Positions 9,436 to 19,568 of a DNA stretch of 64,000 nt are shown here, piece after piece. The position numbers and the translations under genes are program-made. Each line of letters starts with the position of its first letter. Within the stretch, counting starts at the first letter, position 1. Location: contig NC_088953.1 in NCBI RefSeq assembly GCF_010111755.1, positions 530,527 to 594,526 on the forward strand. The letters are read 5' to 3'. The notes under the pieces are model-generated. The model did no database searches. It was not told where the DNA came from and was given only the letters and a program-made list of their open reading frames with translations. The DNA comes from Nakaseomyces glabratus. Its lineage: Eukaryota > Ascomycota > Saccharomycetes > Saccharomycetales > Saccharomycetaceae.

Positions 9436-11955
9436 ATGTCCAGGAGAAGAGGTGGTGTGAAGGCCAAGCCGGTGTCCAGGCTAGGCACAAAAGATACTAC
9501 TCAATTTCTAGAGGCTTTAAAACTCTACGAAGGTAAGAACTACAAGAAATCTATAAAGATTTTGGATGGTGTGCTGAAGAAGGAGAGCTCTAATGTTGAC
9601 TGCTTGGCCTTGAAAGGTCTTGATCTTTACTCAATTGGTGAGAAGGACGAGGCCACACAGTACATCGAGAATGCAGTAAGCAAGATCAACGGTACTACTG
9701 CGTCTGCTATGTGTTGCCACATCCTCGGTATATACATGCGTAACATCAAAGATTACCATAAAAGTATATTATGGTTCCAAGCTTCTTTAGAGAATGGTTC
9801 CAACAACTATCAAATTTACAGAGACCTTGCCACACTATACTCGCAAGTCAACGATCACAAGAAGGCTTTAATTGCCAGAAAGGCCTACTGGGAGACTTAT
9901 ATGGGCTATAGAGCTAACTGGACTGCTTTGGCTGTCAGCCAAGATATAAATGGCGAGAGACAACAAGCCATCAACACCCTTTCTCAGTTCGAGAAGATTG
10001 CAAGTGGAAAGATCAGTGAAGCTGAAAAGTACGAACACAATGAATGTTTGATGTATAAGAACGATATTATGTATCGTAATGCTGGAAGCAATGCTGATAA
10101 ACTACAAAAAGTCTTGAACCATTTGACCGATGTTGAAAAGGACATCTTTGACAAGTATGCTGTCCTTGAGAGAAAGGCTTCCATTTACATGAAAATGGGT
10201 AACATGAAGGACGCTTCTATCATGTATAGAACGCTGATTAAAAGAAACCCAGACAACTTTAAATACTATAATCTTCTGGAAGTTTCACTAGGTATCAGAG
10301 GTGACAATAGACTTAGAAAGGCACTATATGAAAAGCTAGAAAAATTCTATCCAAATTGTGATCCACCAAGATACATTCCATTGACTTTCATACAAGATGA
10401 GACAGAATTGAGCAAGAAGCTAGAACAATACATTCATCCAATGTTGAAGAGGGGTGTTCCAGCAACTTTTGGGAGCTTAAAAAATCTGTACAGATCTAGA
10501 GGAGACAAGGTTATTGTCCCAATTGAAAAAATTGCTCTTGAATATTTGAAAAATATTGATGAAAGAAAGGAACAGATTCCTTACATTTGGACGTGCTACT
10601 TTCTTTCCCAGCACTATTTGTATTTGAAGGACTTTACTCAAGCCCAGTCATATATCGATAAAGCCATGGACCATACTCCAACTATGGTTGAATTTTACAT
10701 TCAGAAAGCTCGTATTTTGAAGCATCTGGGATTGCTAGATTCCGCATCTGATATCCTAGAAGAAGCGAGAAAACTGGACTTACAAGACAGATTCATTAAC
10801 TGTAAGTCAGTGAAGTATCTGTTGAGAGCTAATAAAATCGATGAGGCAGTTGAAGTTGCCTCTCTTTTCACAAAGAATGAGGACTCAGTCAATGGTTTGA
10901 AGGACTTGCACTTAGTGGAAGCATCGTGGTTCATTGTTGAGCTTGGTGAGGCTTATCAGAGACTATACTTAGACTCCTCTAATAAGTTGAAAGAATTGAA
11001 AAAGGAGATCGAAATACTGGAAGAATCAGAGGAAAAAGAAGTCAAAAACCAAGAATTAAAGGATGCTGAAGGTAATTGCGATAAATTCCAAGGTCTGTCC
11101 CTAAAGAGATTCTTGGCGATTTCGAAATTTTACAAGCAATTTGAAGATGACCAACTTGATTTCCACTCATATTGTATGAGAAAGGGTACCCCAAGAGCAT
11201 ACCTTGAAATGCTAGAATGGGGTAAGAAACTGTACACCATGCCAATGTATGTGAGAGCAATGAAGAGAGCTTCGTCTACCTACTTTGAGTTACATGATAT
11301 AAGAACCAAGAGATCTAGTGATGACTCTGGTATCGAAAATGGCTCAAAGAACAAGAAACCAAAGAAAGAGAGTGCTGCTGCTCGTAAACGTAGAGAAGAA
11401 GAGGAAGCAAAAGTTCTTGCTTATCCAAAGGAGCAAGAGAAGGATGTCTTCGGTCTGCAATTACTCGAATCAAAGAACTTTTTGGAAGATTTTGCAGAGA
11501 ATTTCTATAACGGCTACTTAAATCAAGTGTCACAGGAAGAAAAGGATTACTGTCTAGACTTTGATTACAATTTGAGAAATAAGAAGCTGGCTCTATGTCT
11601 CTCTGATCTATCAAAACTGGGATCAATTTACGGTGAAAAATCTGCATTGTACGGCGCTATGGCAATAACATTGTTCCTACAAACCAAAAAGGTAACTGAC
11701 CATGATGAAATTGCCAAGAAAGTCGTTGAAAAGGCATTTGAAAACATAGAGCACTTCAACCAAGGTGATAGGGACAATGAAGAATTCGATTGGATTGAGT
11801 TTTTGAAGAACAAATACACTGGAAACCTAGTGGCCTACCTGTTCCTGTACAAGCATCACATCGGTGACAAAGAAACTTTGAAAACCTTGATCATTGATCA
11901 ACTGTCCAACGAAGAGCCATACGAACAATCAAAGGTCATCCGTTACACTCTCTAA
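9436..11955 (+). CDS. NAT1: NatA N-terminal acetyltransferase auxiliary subunit
   Basis: 839 residues, close to S. cerevisiae Nat1 (854). Nat1 is the ribosome-anchoring scaffold of NatA and holds the catalytic subunit Ard1, which acetylates Ser/Ala/Thr/Gly N-termini. The sequence is alpha-helical throughout with tetratricopeptide-type repeats (for example ~24-190 and 390-460), a highly charged segment at ~520-545, and a basic stretch at ~625-660 rich in KK/RK (candidate rRNA contact or nuclear signal). In S. cerevisiae NAT1 is YDL040C, beside SIR2, whereas the genes on both sides here are YOL066C and YOL067C. Its position between RIB2 and RTG1 is the expected interleaving of the two post-duplication tracks rather than a recent move. 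Confidence 0.95.
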   Translation: MSRRRGGVKAKPVSRLGTKDTTQFLEALKLYEGKNYKKSIKILDGVLKKESSNVDCLALKGLDLYSIGEKDEATQYIENAVSKINGTTASAMCCHILGIYMRNIKDYHKSILWFQASLENGSNNYQIYRDLATLYSQVNDHKKALIARKAYWETYMGYRANWTALAVSQDINGERQQAINTLSQFEKIASGKISEAEKYEHNECLMYKNDIMYRNAGSNADKLQKVLNHLTDVEKDIFDKYAVLERKASIYMKMGNMKDASIMYRTLIKRNPDNFKYYNLLEVSLGIRGDNRLRKALYEKLEKFYPNCDPPRYIPLTFIQDETELSKKLEQYIHPMLKRGVPATFGSLKNLYRSRGDKVIVPIEKIALEYLKNIDERKEQIPYIWTCYFLSQHYLYLKDFTQAQSYIDKAMDHTPTMVEFYIQKARILKHLGLLDSASDILEEARKLDLQDRFINCKSVKYLLRANKIDEAVEVASLFTKNEDSVNGLKDLHLVEASWFIVELGEAYQRLYLDSSNKLKELKKEIEILEESEEKEVKNQELKDAEGNCDKFQGLSLKRFLAISKFYKQFEDDQLDFHSYCMRKGTPRAYLEMLEWGKKLYTMPMYVRAMKRASSTYFELHDIRTKRSSDDSGIENGSKNKKPKKESAAARKRREEEEAKVLAYPKEQEKDVFGLQLLESKNFLEDFAENFYNGYLNQVSQEEKDYCLDFDYNLRNKKLALCLSDLSKLGSIYGEKSALYGAMAITLFLQTKKVTDHDEIAKKVVEKAFENIEHFNQGDRDNEEFDWIEFLKNKYTGNLVAYLFLYKHHIGDKETLKTLIIDQLSNEEPYEQSKVIRYTL

Positions 11956-12395
11956 AGATAACTTTGTTCCATACATAAACCATACATACAAATGTTGAAT
12001 AAAATTTAATACACTAAGACTAGATTCTCGCAGTTTTAAATAGCCAAAAGATAGATGTAGATAATCTATAGCAAATGACTAAATCCGTATATACATAACT
12101 ATGTACGACATACTTAAAGGTTGTCTGTTGAGCTAAAACTCCCGAAAAAGTGGCCCGAAGGCCTGACCTTACAGGAAAGCTCGGTTCAAGATGAGTTAAG
12201 GTTGAGAGGTATTGCAAGAGAGTCATCCTGAGAAGACTACTTCATATTCAATACATTTAATACTCAATTATCAGTAATTAGAGAAGGCAAGGTTAATCGT
12301 TGGCCAGCATTTTGACGGAAGACAGATTTTGCCATTTAGAAGAGGAATCCAATTGACTGAAGTGAAAAGGAAGAAAACTATAGTAAAAACACAAA
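11956..12395. other. NAT1-RTG1 spacer
   Basis: 440 bases of 3' region and RTG1 promoter. No RNA gene or conserved ORF seen. A CA/A-rich leader (AAACACAAA) directly precedes the RTG1 ATG. Confidence 0.45.
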
Positions 12396-12995
12396 ATGTC
12401 AACACCTATTTCGCAGTCTGTGCCATCTAGCTCAGGGCAGATGAAGGCGGCACGCAAGAGGAACGACAACATGACGGACAAGATACAGGAGCTGCTACGG
12501 TTAATCCCAGCTGAGTTTTTCCAAGAATCCTATGGTAGTGGGAACGAATCTGGGGCCAATGGCGAGACACCAGGGCCTGCATCTGGCGCGCCAAAACTGA
12601 AAGGTACGGGTACAAAAGACGGCAGACCCAACAAAGGTCAAATCTTGACACAGGCAGTGGAGTACATTTCCCATTTACAGAACCAAGTAGACACATATAA
12701 CCGAGAAGAGATCGAGCTGATGGTGAAAGTCACCGAGCTAGCGAAGGAGACAGGCACAATCGTGAACGACATCAACCTAGAGAACACAAGCGCTGAGATC
12801 GCCCTTGCTAACATCGGTGTGGGTCCGCTAGCAGCTGCATCCGCCGGAGACGAAACGCAGGACCAGAACAGTGAGTCCAAACCCAACAGCAGCGTCTCCT
12901 CGTCTGTTGCAGACGAGGAAAACTCCAGAGGTACGCCAAAGAAGGCTCAGATGAGCAAATTCGAGTACGGAGGATACGCAGAATATGCAAGCTGA
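12396..12995 (+). CDS. RTG1: bHLH transcription factor of retrograde signalling
   Basis: 199 residues (S. cerevisiae Rtg1 is 177). Rtg1 pairs with Rtg3 and binds R-box (GTCAC) sites to activate genes that supply 2-oxoglutarate when mitochondria are impaired. The basic/first-helix region is at about 18-43 (ARKRNDNMTDKIQELL), followed by a Gly/Ala-rich loop of ~30 residues, then the second helix at ~75-95 (KGQILTQAVEYISHLQNQ). The long loop and weak basic region are typical of Rtg1. The C-terminus (130-199) is Ser/Asn-rich and acidic, probably disordered. Position between NAT1 and HST1 fits YOL067C next to YOL068C. Confidence 0.92.
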   Translation: MSTPISQSVPSSSGQMKAARKRNDNMTDKIQELLRLIPAEFFQESYGSGNESGANGETPGPASGAPKLKGTGTKDGRPNKGQILTQAVEYISHLQNQVDTYNREEIELMVKVTELAKETGTIVNDINLENTSAEIALANIGVGPLAAASAGDETQDQNSESKPNSSVSSSVADEENSRGTPKKAQMSKFEYGGYAEYAS

Positions 12996-13636
12996 GTCTC
13001 GTTGTACTAATGTACCTGTCGGTTGTCAAACACGCTCATCTAAGATGGATTGGCCAGGAAAGAGCAACGCTTCTGGCGCAGTTTATTATCATACTGTAGT
13101 ACGTTAGATCACATGACTCTTACCGTATTGCACGCTTGGATACACAAAAATGACGAATTTTCTGCAGAGGAAAGAAGTCTTCTCTGCGAGTGTTTCTGAG
13201 TGAAAATTGATGGTCAAAGAATGGCCACAATTTCCCGTCGGGAGAGTTCGAGCTCAAAAGTGAAAAAGTTTCTGCCGAAGCCAAACAAACCGATCGATGC
13301 GCAACTATCAACTGTGCAGTGAACATAGCGGTGGGGGTGGGACTAGCTGTAGCAAGAGCAAGGAGGACCAACTGATACGGTTGCGAAGGAAGACACCACA
13401 CCACGTTACCTGGCTGCGACGGCGAACATTCTCAACTTTGGGAATAAACAAACCTGGAAGCAGTGTTGGGTTTATTTTGGTTCTAATCCGATTTACGGTA
13501 TTTTACTTGATCTGAAGTGGGAGTACTGATCGATCAGCCCTTTTCGTTGTGATAGAAGGGGTGTATAGGTGGCCATACCGGTTCAAGTTGTGGAGCTACG
13601 ATATAAGAAAAAGTACCGGTGACCAAGAAATTAGGA
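12996..13636. other. RTG1-HST1 spacer
   Basis: 641 bases carrying the HST1 promoter. ATCACATG at 13108-13115 also fits the Cbf1 consensus. The open stretch 13297-13515 has no recognisable protein character. GC content is higher than in other spacers but I see no repeat or RNA. Confidence 0.4.
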
Positions 13637-15166
13637 ATGATCATATCTAGAGGTTCTCATGTGGATGAAGAGCCCGTGGCGAAGAAGCCACGGATATCTG
13701 TAGGTGAGATGACAGATGACACAACGGATGATGGGCTGAACACCGAGGAGATTAGAGCCCCTTATACAACAGAGGAGATGGATGAGCCTGAAAAAGCCGC
13801 GTTACTACCCAAGATACCGAAAAAATCACCCGTAAGTATCGGTATGAACCCAGAAAATGGAAAGTATGTCTTACCTAACTATTCGAAAGACGAATCCTTG
13901 AACGCGAGAAAGTTTCTGAAATACTACGGTCTTCGTAAGTTTTTGGACACTTACCTACCGGAAGAGCTGAACTCACTCTATATCTATTCGTTGATCAAAT
14001 TATTGGGCTTTGAGATTAGAGACAAAGAACTTTTATCGAGTCTTTATAGATTTTTCCATCCAGTGAAAAGTAGTGACCAGTTCAAGCTCGAATATGAAGA
14101 TTTCACTGATCCTTTGGAAAAAAAAGAGGCTGTTAAACTAATCAAAGATTTACAGAAGGCTATCAATAGAGTACTAGCAACAAGAATTCGATTATCCAAC
14201 TTTTATACCATAGACCATTTTGTCTCCAAAATAAAAAAAGCTGAACGAATATTGGTGCTCACAGGTGCTGGTGTATCAACATCCTTGGGTATTCCGGATT
14301 TCAGATCTTCAGAAGGTTTTTACTCCAAGATTCAACATTTAGGTTTGGACGACCCTCAGGATGTTTTCAACTATGATATTTTCATGCAAGATCCATCCGT
14401 TTTTTACAACATCGCCCACATGATTTTACCCCCGGAGAATATGTACTCACCTTTGCATAGCTTTATAAAAATGCTACAGGACAAGGGTAAGCTATTAAGA
14501 AACTATACACAGAATATTGATAATTTGGAATCTTACGCAGGAATAGATCCTGAAAAACTAGTTCAATGTCATGGCTCTTTTGCCACTGCATCCTGTGTTA
14601 CCTGTCACTGGCAAATACCAGGAGAAAAGATTTTCAGTAACATCAGATCGATGGAATTGCCGCTATGTCCTTATTGTTATCAAAAAAGAAGAGAATACTT
14701 TCCAAATACTGGTGACGAGGAGTACGATACATTGAAAGGTAACTTGGAATCCGGCATACAAAATAACAATTTTGCATTGAAATCTTACGGAGTTCTAAAA
14801 CCTGACATTACATTCTTTGGTGAAGCATTACCTTCGAAGTTTCATAAGACCATCAGAGAAGATATAATGAAATGTGATCTGCTTATCTGTATAGGTACCA
14901 GTTTGAAAGTTGCCCCAGTCAGCGAAATTGTGAATATGATACCTGCATATGTTCCACAAGTATTAATAAACAAGGATCCAGTAAAACATGCCGAATTTGA
15001 TATAGAGTTACTTGGATTCTGTGATGACGTTGCTACGGTTGTTGCACAGAAATGTGAATGGGATATTCCACATAAAGATTGGGAAGGTAAACTAAAAAAG
15101 AAGAGATTTGATGTTAACGAGATTGAGCGCGGAGTTTTTAATATAGAGGCTGGTTCTCCTGAATGA
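13637..15166 (+). CDS. HST1: NAD+-dependent histone deacetylase, Sir2/Hst1 type
   Basis: 509 residues from the ATG at 13637 (the frame extends six codons further upstream, only from a GTG). Sirtuin core: GAGVSTSLGIPDFRS for NAD binding, TQNIDNLE, catalytic His312 in the CHGSF segment, and a structural zinc site with CVTC and CPYC pairs. An acidic N-terminal tail with KKPR (~15-19) may hold a nuclear signal. Hst1 works with Sum1/Rfm1 in promoter repression; Sir2 works in telomere/rDNA silencing. The two are duplicates, and synteny here favours HST1 because the neighbours are mainly of the YOL track, although NAT1 is the SIR2 neighbour in S. cerevisiae. In C. glabrata, Hst1 is known to repress genes in response to NAD+ (niacin) availability. 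Confidence 0.88.
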   Translation: MIISRGSHVDEEPVAKKPRISVGEMTDDTTDDGLNTEEIRAPYTTEEMDEPEKAALLPKIPKKSPVSIGMNPENGKYVLPNYSKDESLNARKFLKYYGLRKFLDTYLPEELNSLYIYSLIKLLGFEIRDKELLSSLYRFFHPVKSSDQFKLEYEDFTDPLEKKEAVKLIKDLQKAINRVLATRIRLSNFYTIDHFVSKIKKAERILVLTGAGVSTSLGIPDFRSSEGFYSKIQHLGLDDPQDVFNYDIFMQDPSVFYNIAHMILPPENMYSPLHSFIKMLQDKGKLLRNYTQNIDNLESYAGIDPEKLVQCHGSFATASCVTCHWQIPGEKIFSNIRSMELPLCPYCYQKRREYFPNTGDEEYDTLKGNLESGIQNNNFALKSYGVLKPDITFFGEALPSKFHKTIREDIMKCDLLICIGTSLKVAPVSEIVNMIPAYVPQVLINKDPVKHAEFDIELLGFCDDVATVVAQKCEWDIPHKDWEGKLKKKRFDVNEIERGVFNIEAGSPE

Positions 15167-15442
15167 ACCGCTCATTTGTTTTTATAATAGATATTGTATA
15201 ACCGTTCTATATTATACATTAATTCAGTGAAGTGCATTTTAAATTTGATTAAACAAATTAATTTAACTAGCTACAATGATCTGGTCGCCATACATTACCA
15301 CATTGTAAGTTCAGCTGAAACCATTATTCTAGAGCGTTATAATTTTTCCTTTAAATGATAAATAAGGTACAAATGTTTCAAAAGGATATTAAACAAAATG
15401 AACATGAAATTACTTATATGAAATATATTTATTCATTCAACC

Positions 15443-17284
15443 TTAACGGGAAGACATAGCCTTGGTGACAACTCTCTTCAAACCAACTTCAGCCTTTCTG
15501 TATTCTTCAGCGCTACCATCTTCGATTTGTAGAGCACTCAAAGCGTCAGCCAAAGCAGCTTCAATCTTAGTCTTAGAACCTCTCTTCAACTTGGAAGACA
15601 AGACTGGGTCAGTGACGGTTTGTTCGATGGAAGCAACGTAAGATTCCAATCTTTGCTTAGCTTCGTGTCTCTTGGCGAAAGCTTCGTCAGCAGCCTTGAA
15701 TTCTTCGGCTTGGTTAACCATCTTTTCAATGTCTTCAGAAGACAATCTACCAACAGCGTTGGAGATGGTAATGTTAGCGGACTTACCAGTGGACTTTTCA
15801 ACGGCAGTGACCTTCAAGATACCGTTGGCATCGACTTCGAAGATAGCTTCCAAGACTGGCTCACCAGCTGGCATTGGTGGGATGTTCTTCAAGTCGAATT
15901 CACCCAACAAAGTGTTTTCCTTACAGTTAACACGTTCACCTTGGTAAACTGGGAATTGAACGGTGGTTTGGTTGTCACCGACAGTGGTGAAAGTTCTTCT
16001 CTTGATGGTTGGGACAGTGGTGTTTCTTGGGACAACGACACCGAAGATGTCACCTTGCATACCAACACCCAAAGACAATGGAGCGACATCCAACAACAAT
16101 AGGTCCTTGGTTTCGTCGGAGGTGGATTGACCGGTCAAGATAGCACCTTGAACAGCGGCACCGTAAGCGACGGCTTCATCTGGGTTGATAGACTTTTCCA
16201 ATTGCTTACCGTCGAAGTAGTCAGACAATAGCTTTTGGACCTTTGGAATTCTGGTAGAACCACCGACCAAAACGACTTCGTCGATTTGAGACTTAGAGAT
16301 CTTAGCATCCTTCAAGACTTGTTCAACTGGTTCCAAAGTGGACTTGAACAAAGCGGCGTTCAAGTCTTCGAATCTAGCTCTGGTCAAAGAGGCTTCGAAG
16401 TCTTCACCTTCGAACAAGGAGTCGACTTCGACGGTGGTTTGGGTGACGGAGGACAAAGTTCTCTTAGCTCTTTCAGCAGCAGTTCTTAGTCTTCTCAAAG
16501 CTCTGGCATCGTTGGAGATGTCCAAACCAGTCTTCTTCTTGAATTCACCCTTGAAGTGTTCCAACAAGTTGGTGTCGAAATCTTGACCACCCAAGTGAGT
16601 GTTACCGGAGGTGGACTTGACAGTGTAGACACCGCCAGCAATGTGCAACAAAGAGACATCGAAAGTACCACCACCCAAATCGAAGATCAGGACGTGTCTT
16701 TCCTTGTCAGACTTACCGGCACCTAGACCGTAAGCGATGGCAGCGGCGGTAGGTTCGTTGATGATACGCAAGACGTTTAGACCAGAGATGGCACCAGCAT
16801 CCTTGGTAGCTTGTCTTTGAGCGTCATTGAAATAAGCTGGGACGGTGATGACAGCCTTTTCGACCTTCTTACCGATCTTAGCCTCAGCGATTTCCTTCAT
16901 CTTGGTCAAGACCATGGAGGAGATTTCTTGTGGGGAGAATTGCTTGTTCTCACCCAAGTATTCGACTTCGATAACTGGAGCACCATCGACATCGACAACC
17001 TTGAAAGGCCAGGTCTTCATGTCGTTCTGGACAGACTCCTCGTCGAAACGACGACCGATCAATCTCTTGGCGTCGAAGACGGTGTTCTTTGGGTTCAAAG
17101 CAGCCTGGTTCTTAGCGGCATCACCGATCAATCTCTCTTCTGGAGTGAAGGCAACGAAAGATGGGGTAACACGGTTACCTTGCTCGTTGGCAATAATTTC
17201 AACAGAGGATTCATATGTAGCAACACATGAGTAAGTAGTACCCAAATCGATACCAATAGCACCTTGGAAAACACCGTCAGCCAT
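15443..17284 (-). CDS. SSB1: Ribosome-associated Hsp70 chaperone Ssb
   Basis: 613 residues, the length of S. cerevisiae Ssb1/Ssb2. Ssb binds nascent chains at the ribosome with the RAC co-chaperones. Nucleotide-binding domain motifs are [11 protein letters not shown] (11-21), the [14 protein letters not shown] segment and [14 protein letters not shown]; a substrate-binding domain follows, ending ~VVTKAMSSR rather than EEVD, as in Ssb rather than Ssa proteins. Codon use is extremely biased (TTG, AGA, GGT, GCT, ACC), a mark of very high expression; this bias also creates long open but meaningless frames on the opposite strand. SSB1 rather than SSB2 because PTP1 is the next gene, as for YDL229W-YDL230W. 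The gene converges on HST1 with a 276-base gap, and this is where the two synteny blocks join. Confidence 0.96.
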   Translation of the reverse strand: MADGVFQGAIGIDLGTTYSCVATYESSVEIIANEQGNRVTPSFVAFTPEERLIGDAAKNQAALNPKNTVFDAKRLIGRRFDEESVQNDMKTWPFKVVDVDGAPVIEVEYLGENKQFSPQEISSMVLTKMKEIAEAKIGKKVEKAVITVPAYFNDAQRQATKDAGAISGLNVLRIINEPTAAAIAYGLGAGKSDKERHVLIFDLGGGTFDVSLLHIAGGVYTVKSTSGNTHLGGQDFDTNLLEHFKGEFKKKTGLDISNDARALRRLRTAAERAKRTLSSVTQTTVEVDSLFEGEDFEASLTRARFEDLNAALFKSTLEPVEQVLKDAKISKSQIDEVVLVGGSTRIPKVQKLLSDYFDGKQLEKSINPDEAVAYGAAVQGAILTGQSTSDETKDLLLLDVAPLSLGVGMQGDIFGVVVPRNTTVPTIKRRTFTTVGDNQTTVQFPVYQGERVNCKENTLLGEFDLKNIPPMPAGEPVLEAIFEVDANGILKVTAVEKSTGKSANITISNAVGRLSSEDIEKMVNQAEEFKAADEAFAKRHEAKQRLESYVASIEQTVTDPVLSSKLKRGSKTKIEAALADALSALQIEDGSAEEYRKAEVGLKRVVTKAMSSR

Positions 17285-17672
17285 TGTAAAATGTATTTAT
17301 CGTTGTGTTCCTGTAATTCGGATAACTACAAAATTTACACTATACCCAAAATTATATTCAAGTACATTCAATTACCAAACAGCTTTAAAACTAAGAAACC
17401 CAGGAAAATTTTTTTTCCTTCCCTCTCCTGCATTTGCTCATTTACTCAAAGAATAACAATTGCCATCAACCAATTCACACACCAGCACCAATGTCAAGCC
17501 CAAACTAAAACTATTGTTTCTGACAACTCTCACTATTGGGTGCTCATCGATTCCCAAAGCTCATCGCATTGGAAATGCAAAAAGGATGGAAAATTTCACC
17601 CCGTTCGTACGGCCCTTTCTAAGGAAAATTCACCTGAAAAACAGGAAAACTGAAAATTTGAAAAAAAATTTG

Positions 17673-17694
17673 AAAAAAAAAATTTTTTTTTTTT
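17673..17694. repeat. A10T12 homopolymer pair
   Basis: Ten A followed by twelve T, itself flanked by A8 and A4 runs (17661-17672). Such poly(dA:dT) tracts keep promoters free of nucleosomes; this one lies ~390 bases upstream of the strongly expressed SSB1. Confidence 0.7.
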
Positions 17695-17840
17695 GCAGAA
17701 AATTTTTCAACTTTTTGCGCAAAATCGTTGAGTACGACAAAACAAGGAATTATCATAGTGTACGCATTATACGTGTCTTGTACGGAAAGTCACATGATAT
17801 AGCTTCTACTAGGTTTCTTGTATTGTATTGCACTGTATTG

Positions 17841-17990
17841 CATTATATTATATTATATTATATTATATTATATTATATTATATTATATTATATTATATTA
17901 TATTATGTTATATTATATTATATTATATTATATTATATTATATTATGTTATATTATATTATATTATATTATATTATGTTATATTATATTG
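17841..17990. repeat. Pentanucleotide TATTA satellite, ~30 units
   Basis: About 150 bases of near-perfect TATTA units with TATTATG-type interruptions (around 17905, 17945 and 17975). Both flanks carry the sister unit TATTG (17821-17840 and 17986-18015), suggesting the array grew from a TATTG run by point change and slippage. It yields spurious Tyr/Ile/Leu-repeat open frames. Confidence 0.92.
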
Positions 17991-18142
17991 TAATTTATTG
18001 TATTGTATTGTATTGCGGTGTTCACGAGTGGTCTATGCAAGGTACCGCCCCCCACGACACAGGTACTTAATGCCACAGCTAGCAACCGTATTACACGGTA
18101 CAACTAGTACTAATTATGGGCATACACTACTTATATCTGCTC

Positions 18143-18220
18143 TCTGTTGGCGTCTTCTGTTGGCGTCTTCTGTTGGCGTCTTCTGTTGGCGTCTTCTGTT
18201 GGCGTCTTCTGTTGGCGTCT
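18143..18220. repeat. 13-base minisatellite, six perfect copies
   Basis: Unit TCTGTTGGCGTCT repeated six times without a mismatch, in noncoding DNA between SSB1 and PTP1. Perfect copies imply recent expansion. The 13-base period is not a multiple of three, so it is not a coding repeat, although the three frames read through it. Confidence 0.95.
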
Positions 18221-19568
18221 GATTTTACATTTTACACTCTTACCTGGACTGAGCCACTATTCTTCCCCTGACATGCTGGAATACAAACACACGTATTTGC
18301 ATGTACTTTTGATTTTTTTCAATTACCAAAATGGCCTTGCTATACTCTATCTGTTCATGGAACGCAGTATTTAATTTTATCGCACGTACAATGTGTAAAA
18401 TATACACGCTACTATCTATCTCCGCATTTCACGTTCAATAAGCCTTGACATATCACTTCATAACCATATTATTTAGTTAAGTTTCATGTTATAATTAAGT
18501 TTAAAGTCTGTTCTGTCCTGTTTAATGCCCATCATCCTCGGCCCGCTACCTTTCTCCATTACATTGTTTATTAATAAATAATTATACTGGCTCATAATAT
18601 GATTATGGAACAAGTTGGTAACCTGAAAATTCCGTTCGTTAATTCACTTGCCTTGATTTTCAGTATTGAATTTCCTTATTATTAACCTCACAATTGAATA
18701 CATATCCATCGTAACGGATCTCTGAATATGCTCCGGTAAAGTACGCCTCTGTCGCCACATATACACAGTCCAAACCAAGAAGAATAATATGCTGTCAAAA
18801 CTACTTTTAACTGCTGTTAACATTCAACTAATCACAGATGGCTCCCAAATTCATTATTTCCATTTGAGAGCCATTGAGGAATATGTACCAAAAATTAGAT
18901 GGAAAACTATAATGCCATTCACAGGCGGTTTTCAATATGACTTAGCTGTAAGCCTATTTAGCAAGACTACTATACGACCATTGTTTTTGCGCTTATTTAT
19001 GCTACGGAAAATAATATATCAAGAGAATATTGACAACTTGTTTAATGCTTAACCTTTTAAATGTCTGCCACCATACTCTTTAATATAAGTTTCATTCCTA
19101 AGAAAGTAAGAAAATAAAAGTCAAACACGGAGAGCATCTAAAAATTCATTTATATCGCAAATCTATCTATATAAGAAGTTATTCGCTTTCTTGACTTAAT
19201 GCTTAGCATCAGTCCTTAGAGCTCTAGATTTAAAATGTATAAATTAATTTCAAATTCCCGGATAAAAACAAGAAGCAACCGGGTATCAAAATAATATTGA
19301 CCTCTAGGAAATATTACTACTAATAAAATCTCTATTAAAGACAAGAATATGGTTGTAACTCTGTTCAGGTAGTTGTATATATGATCAAGGTATGCCTTCA
19401 TCCCCGATTCAACTCATCCATTCCCATTTAATAAGTAACAGTAGATATCTTATTATAATATTCTAGTGCAGTGAATAATATCAAAGATCTGTGACATTAG
19501 TTGCTCAAATGGATTCATTATTATATCATTTTTTTTTGAAGTGAATCAATTTTGTATTGCAACATAAA

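Larger units (their letters stand above)
17285..19568. promoter_or_regulatory. SSB1 upstream / PTP1 downstream region with low-complexity arrays
   Basis: 2.3 kb without a recognisable gene. It holds the SSB1 promoter, an A10T12 tract (17673-17694), a 5-base satellite (17841-17990), a 13-base minisatellite (18143-18220) and GTCACATG at 17789-17796. The only non-repetitive open frame of note is 18789-19052 (+, 87 codons), which resembles nothing I know and lacks coding character. The rest is plain AT-rich sequence. Confidence 0.5.

Noticed and set aside
13619..13636. Six extra codons at the front of HST1
   Set aside because: They begin with GTG; a nuclear yeast gene is expected to start at ATG, here 13637. 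The same reasoning reset RIB2, GYP7 and AIM6, and APM4 is simply cut by the window edge.
15586..17234. Several long open frames on both strands over SSB1 (for example 15620-16102 and 16811-17230 on plus)
   Set aside because: They are by-products of the extreme codon bias of SSB1, have no protein character and lie wholly within it.
17460..18374. Open frames through the TATTA and 13-base arrays
   Set aside because: Their length comes only from repeats without stops; the predicted peptides are pure Tyr/Ile/Leu or Trp/Arg/Leu repetition.
18789..19052. 87-codon plus-strand frame between SSB1 and PTP1
   Set aside because: No family resemblance, AT-rich codons, no synteny support; kept only as a note in the spacer entry.
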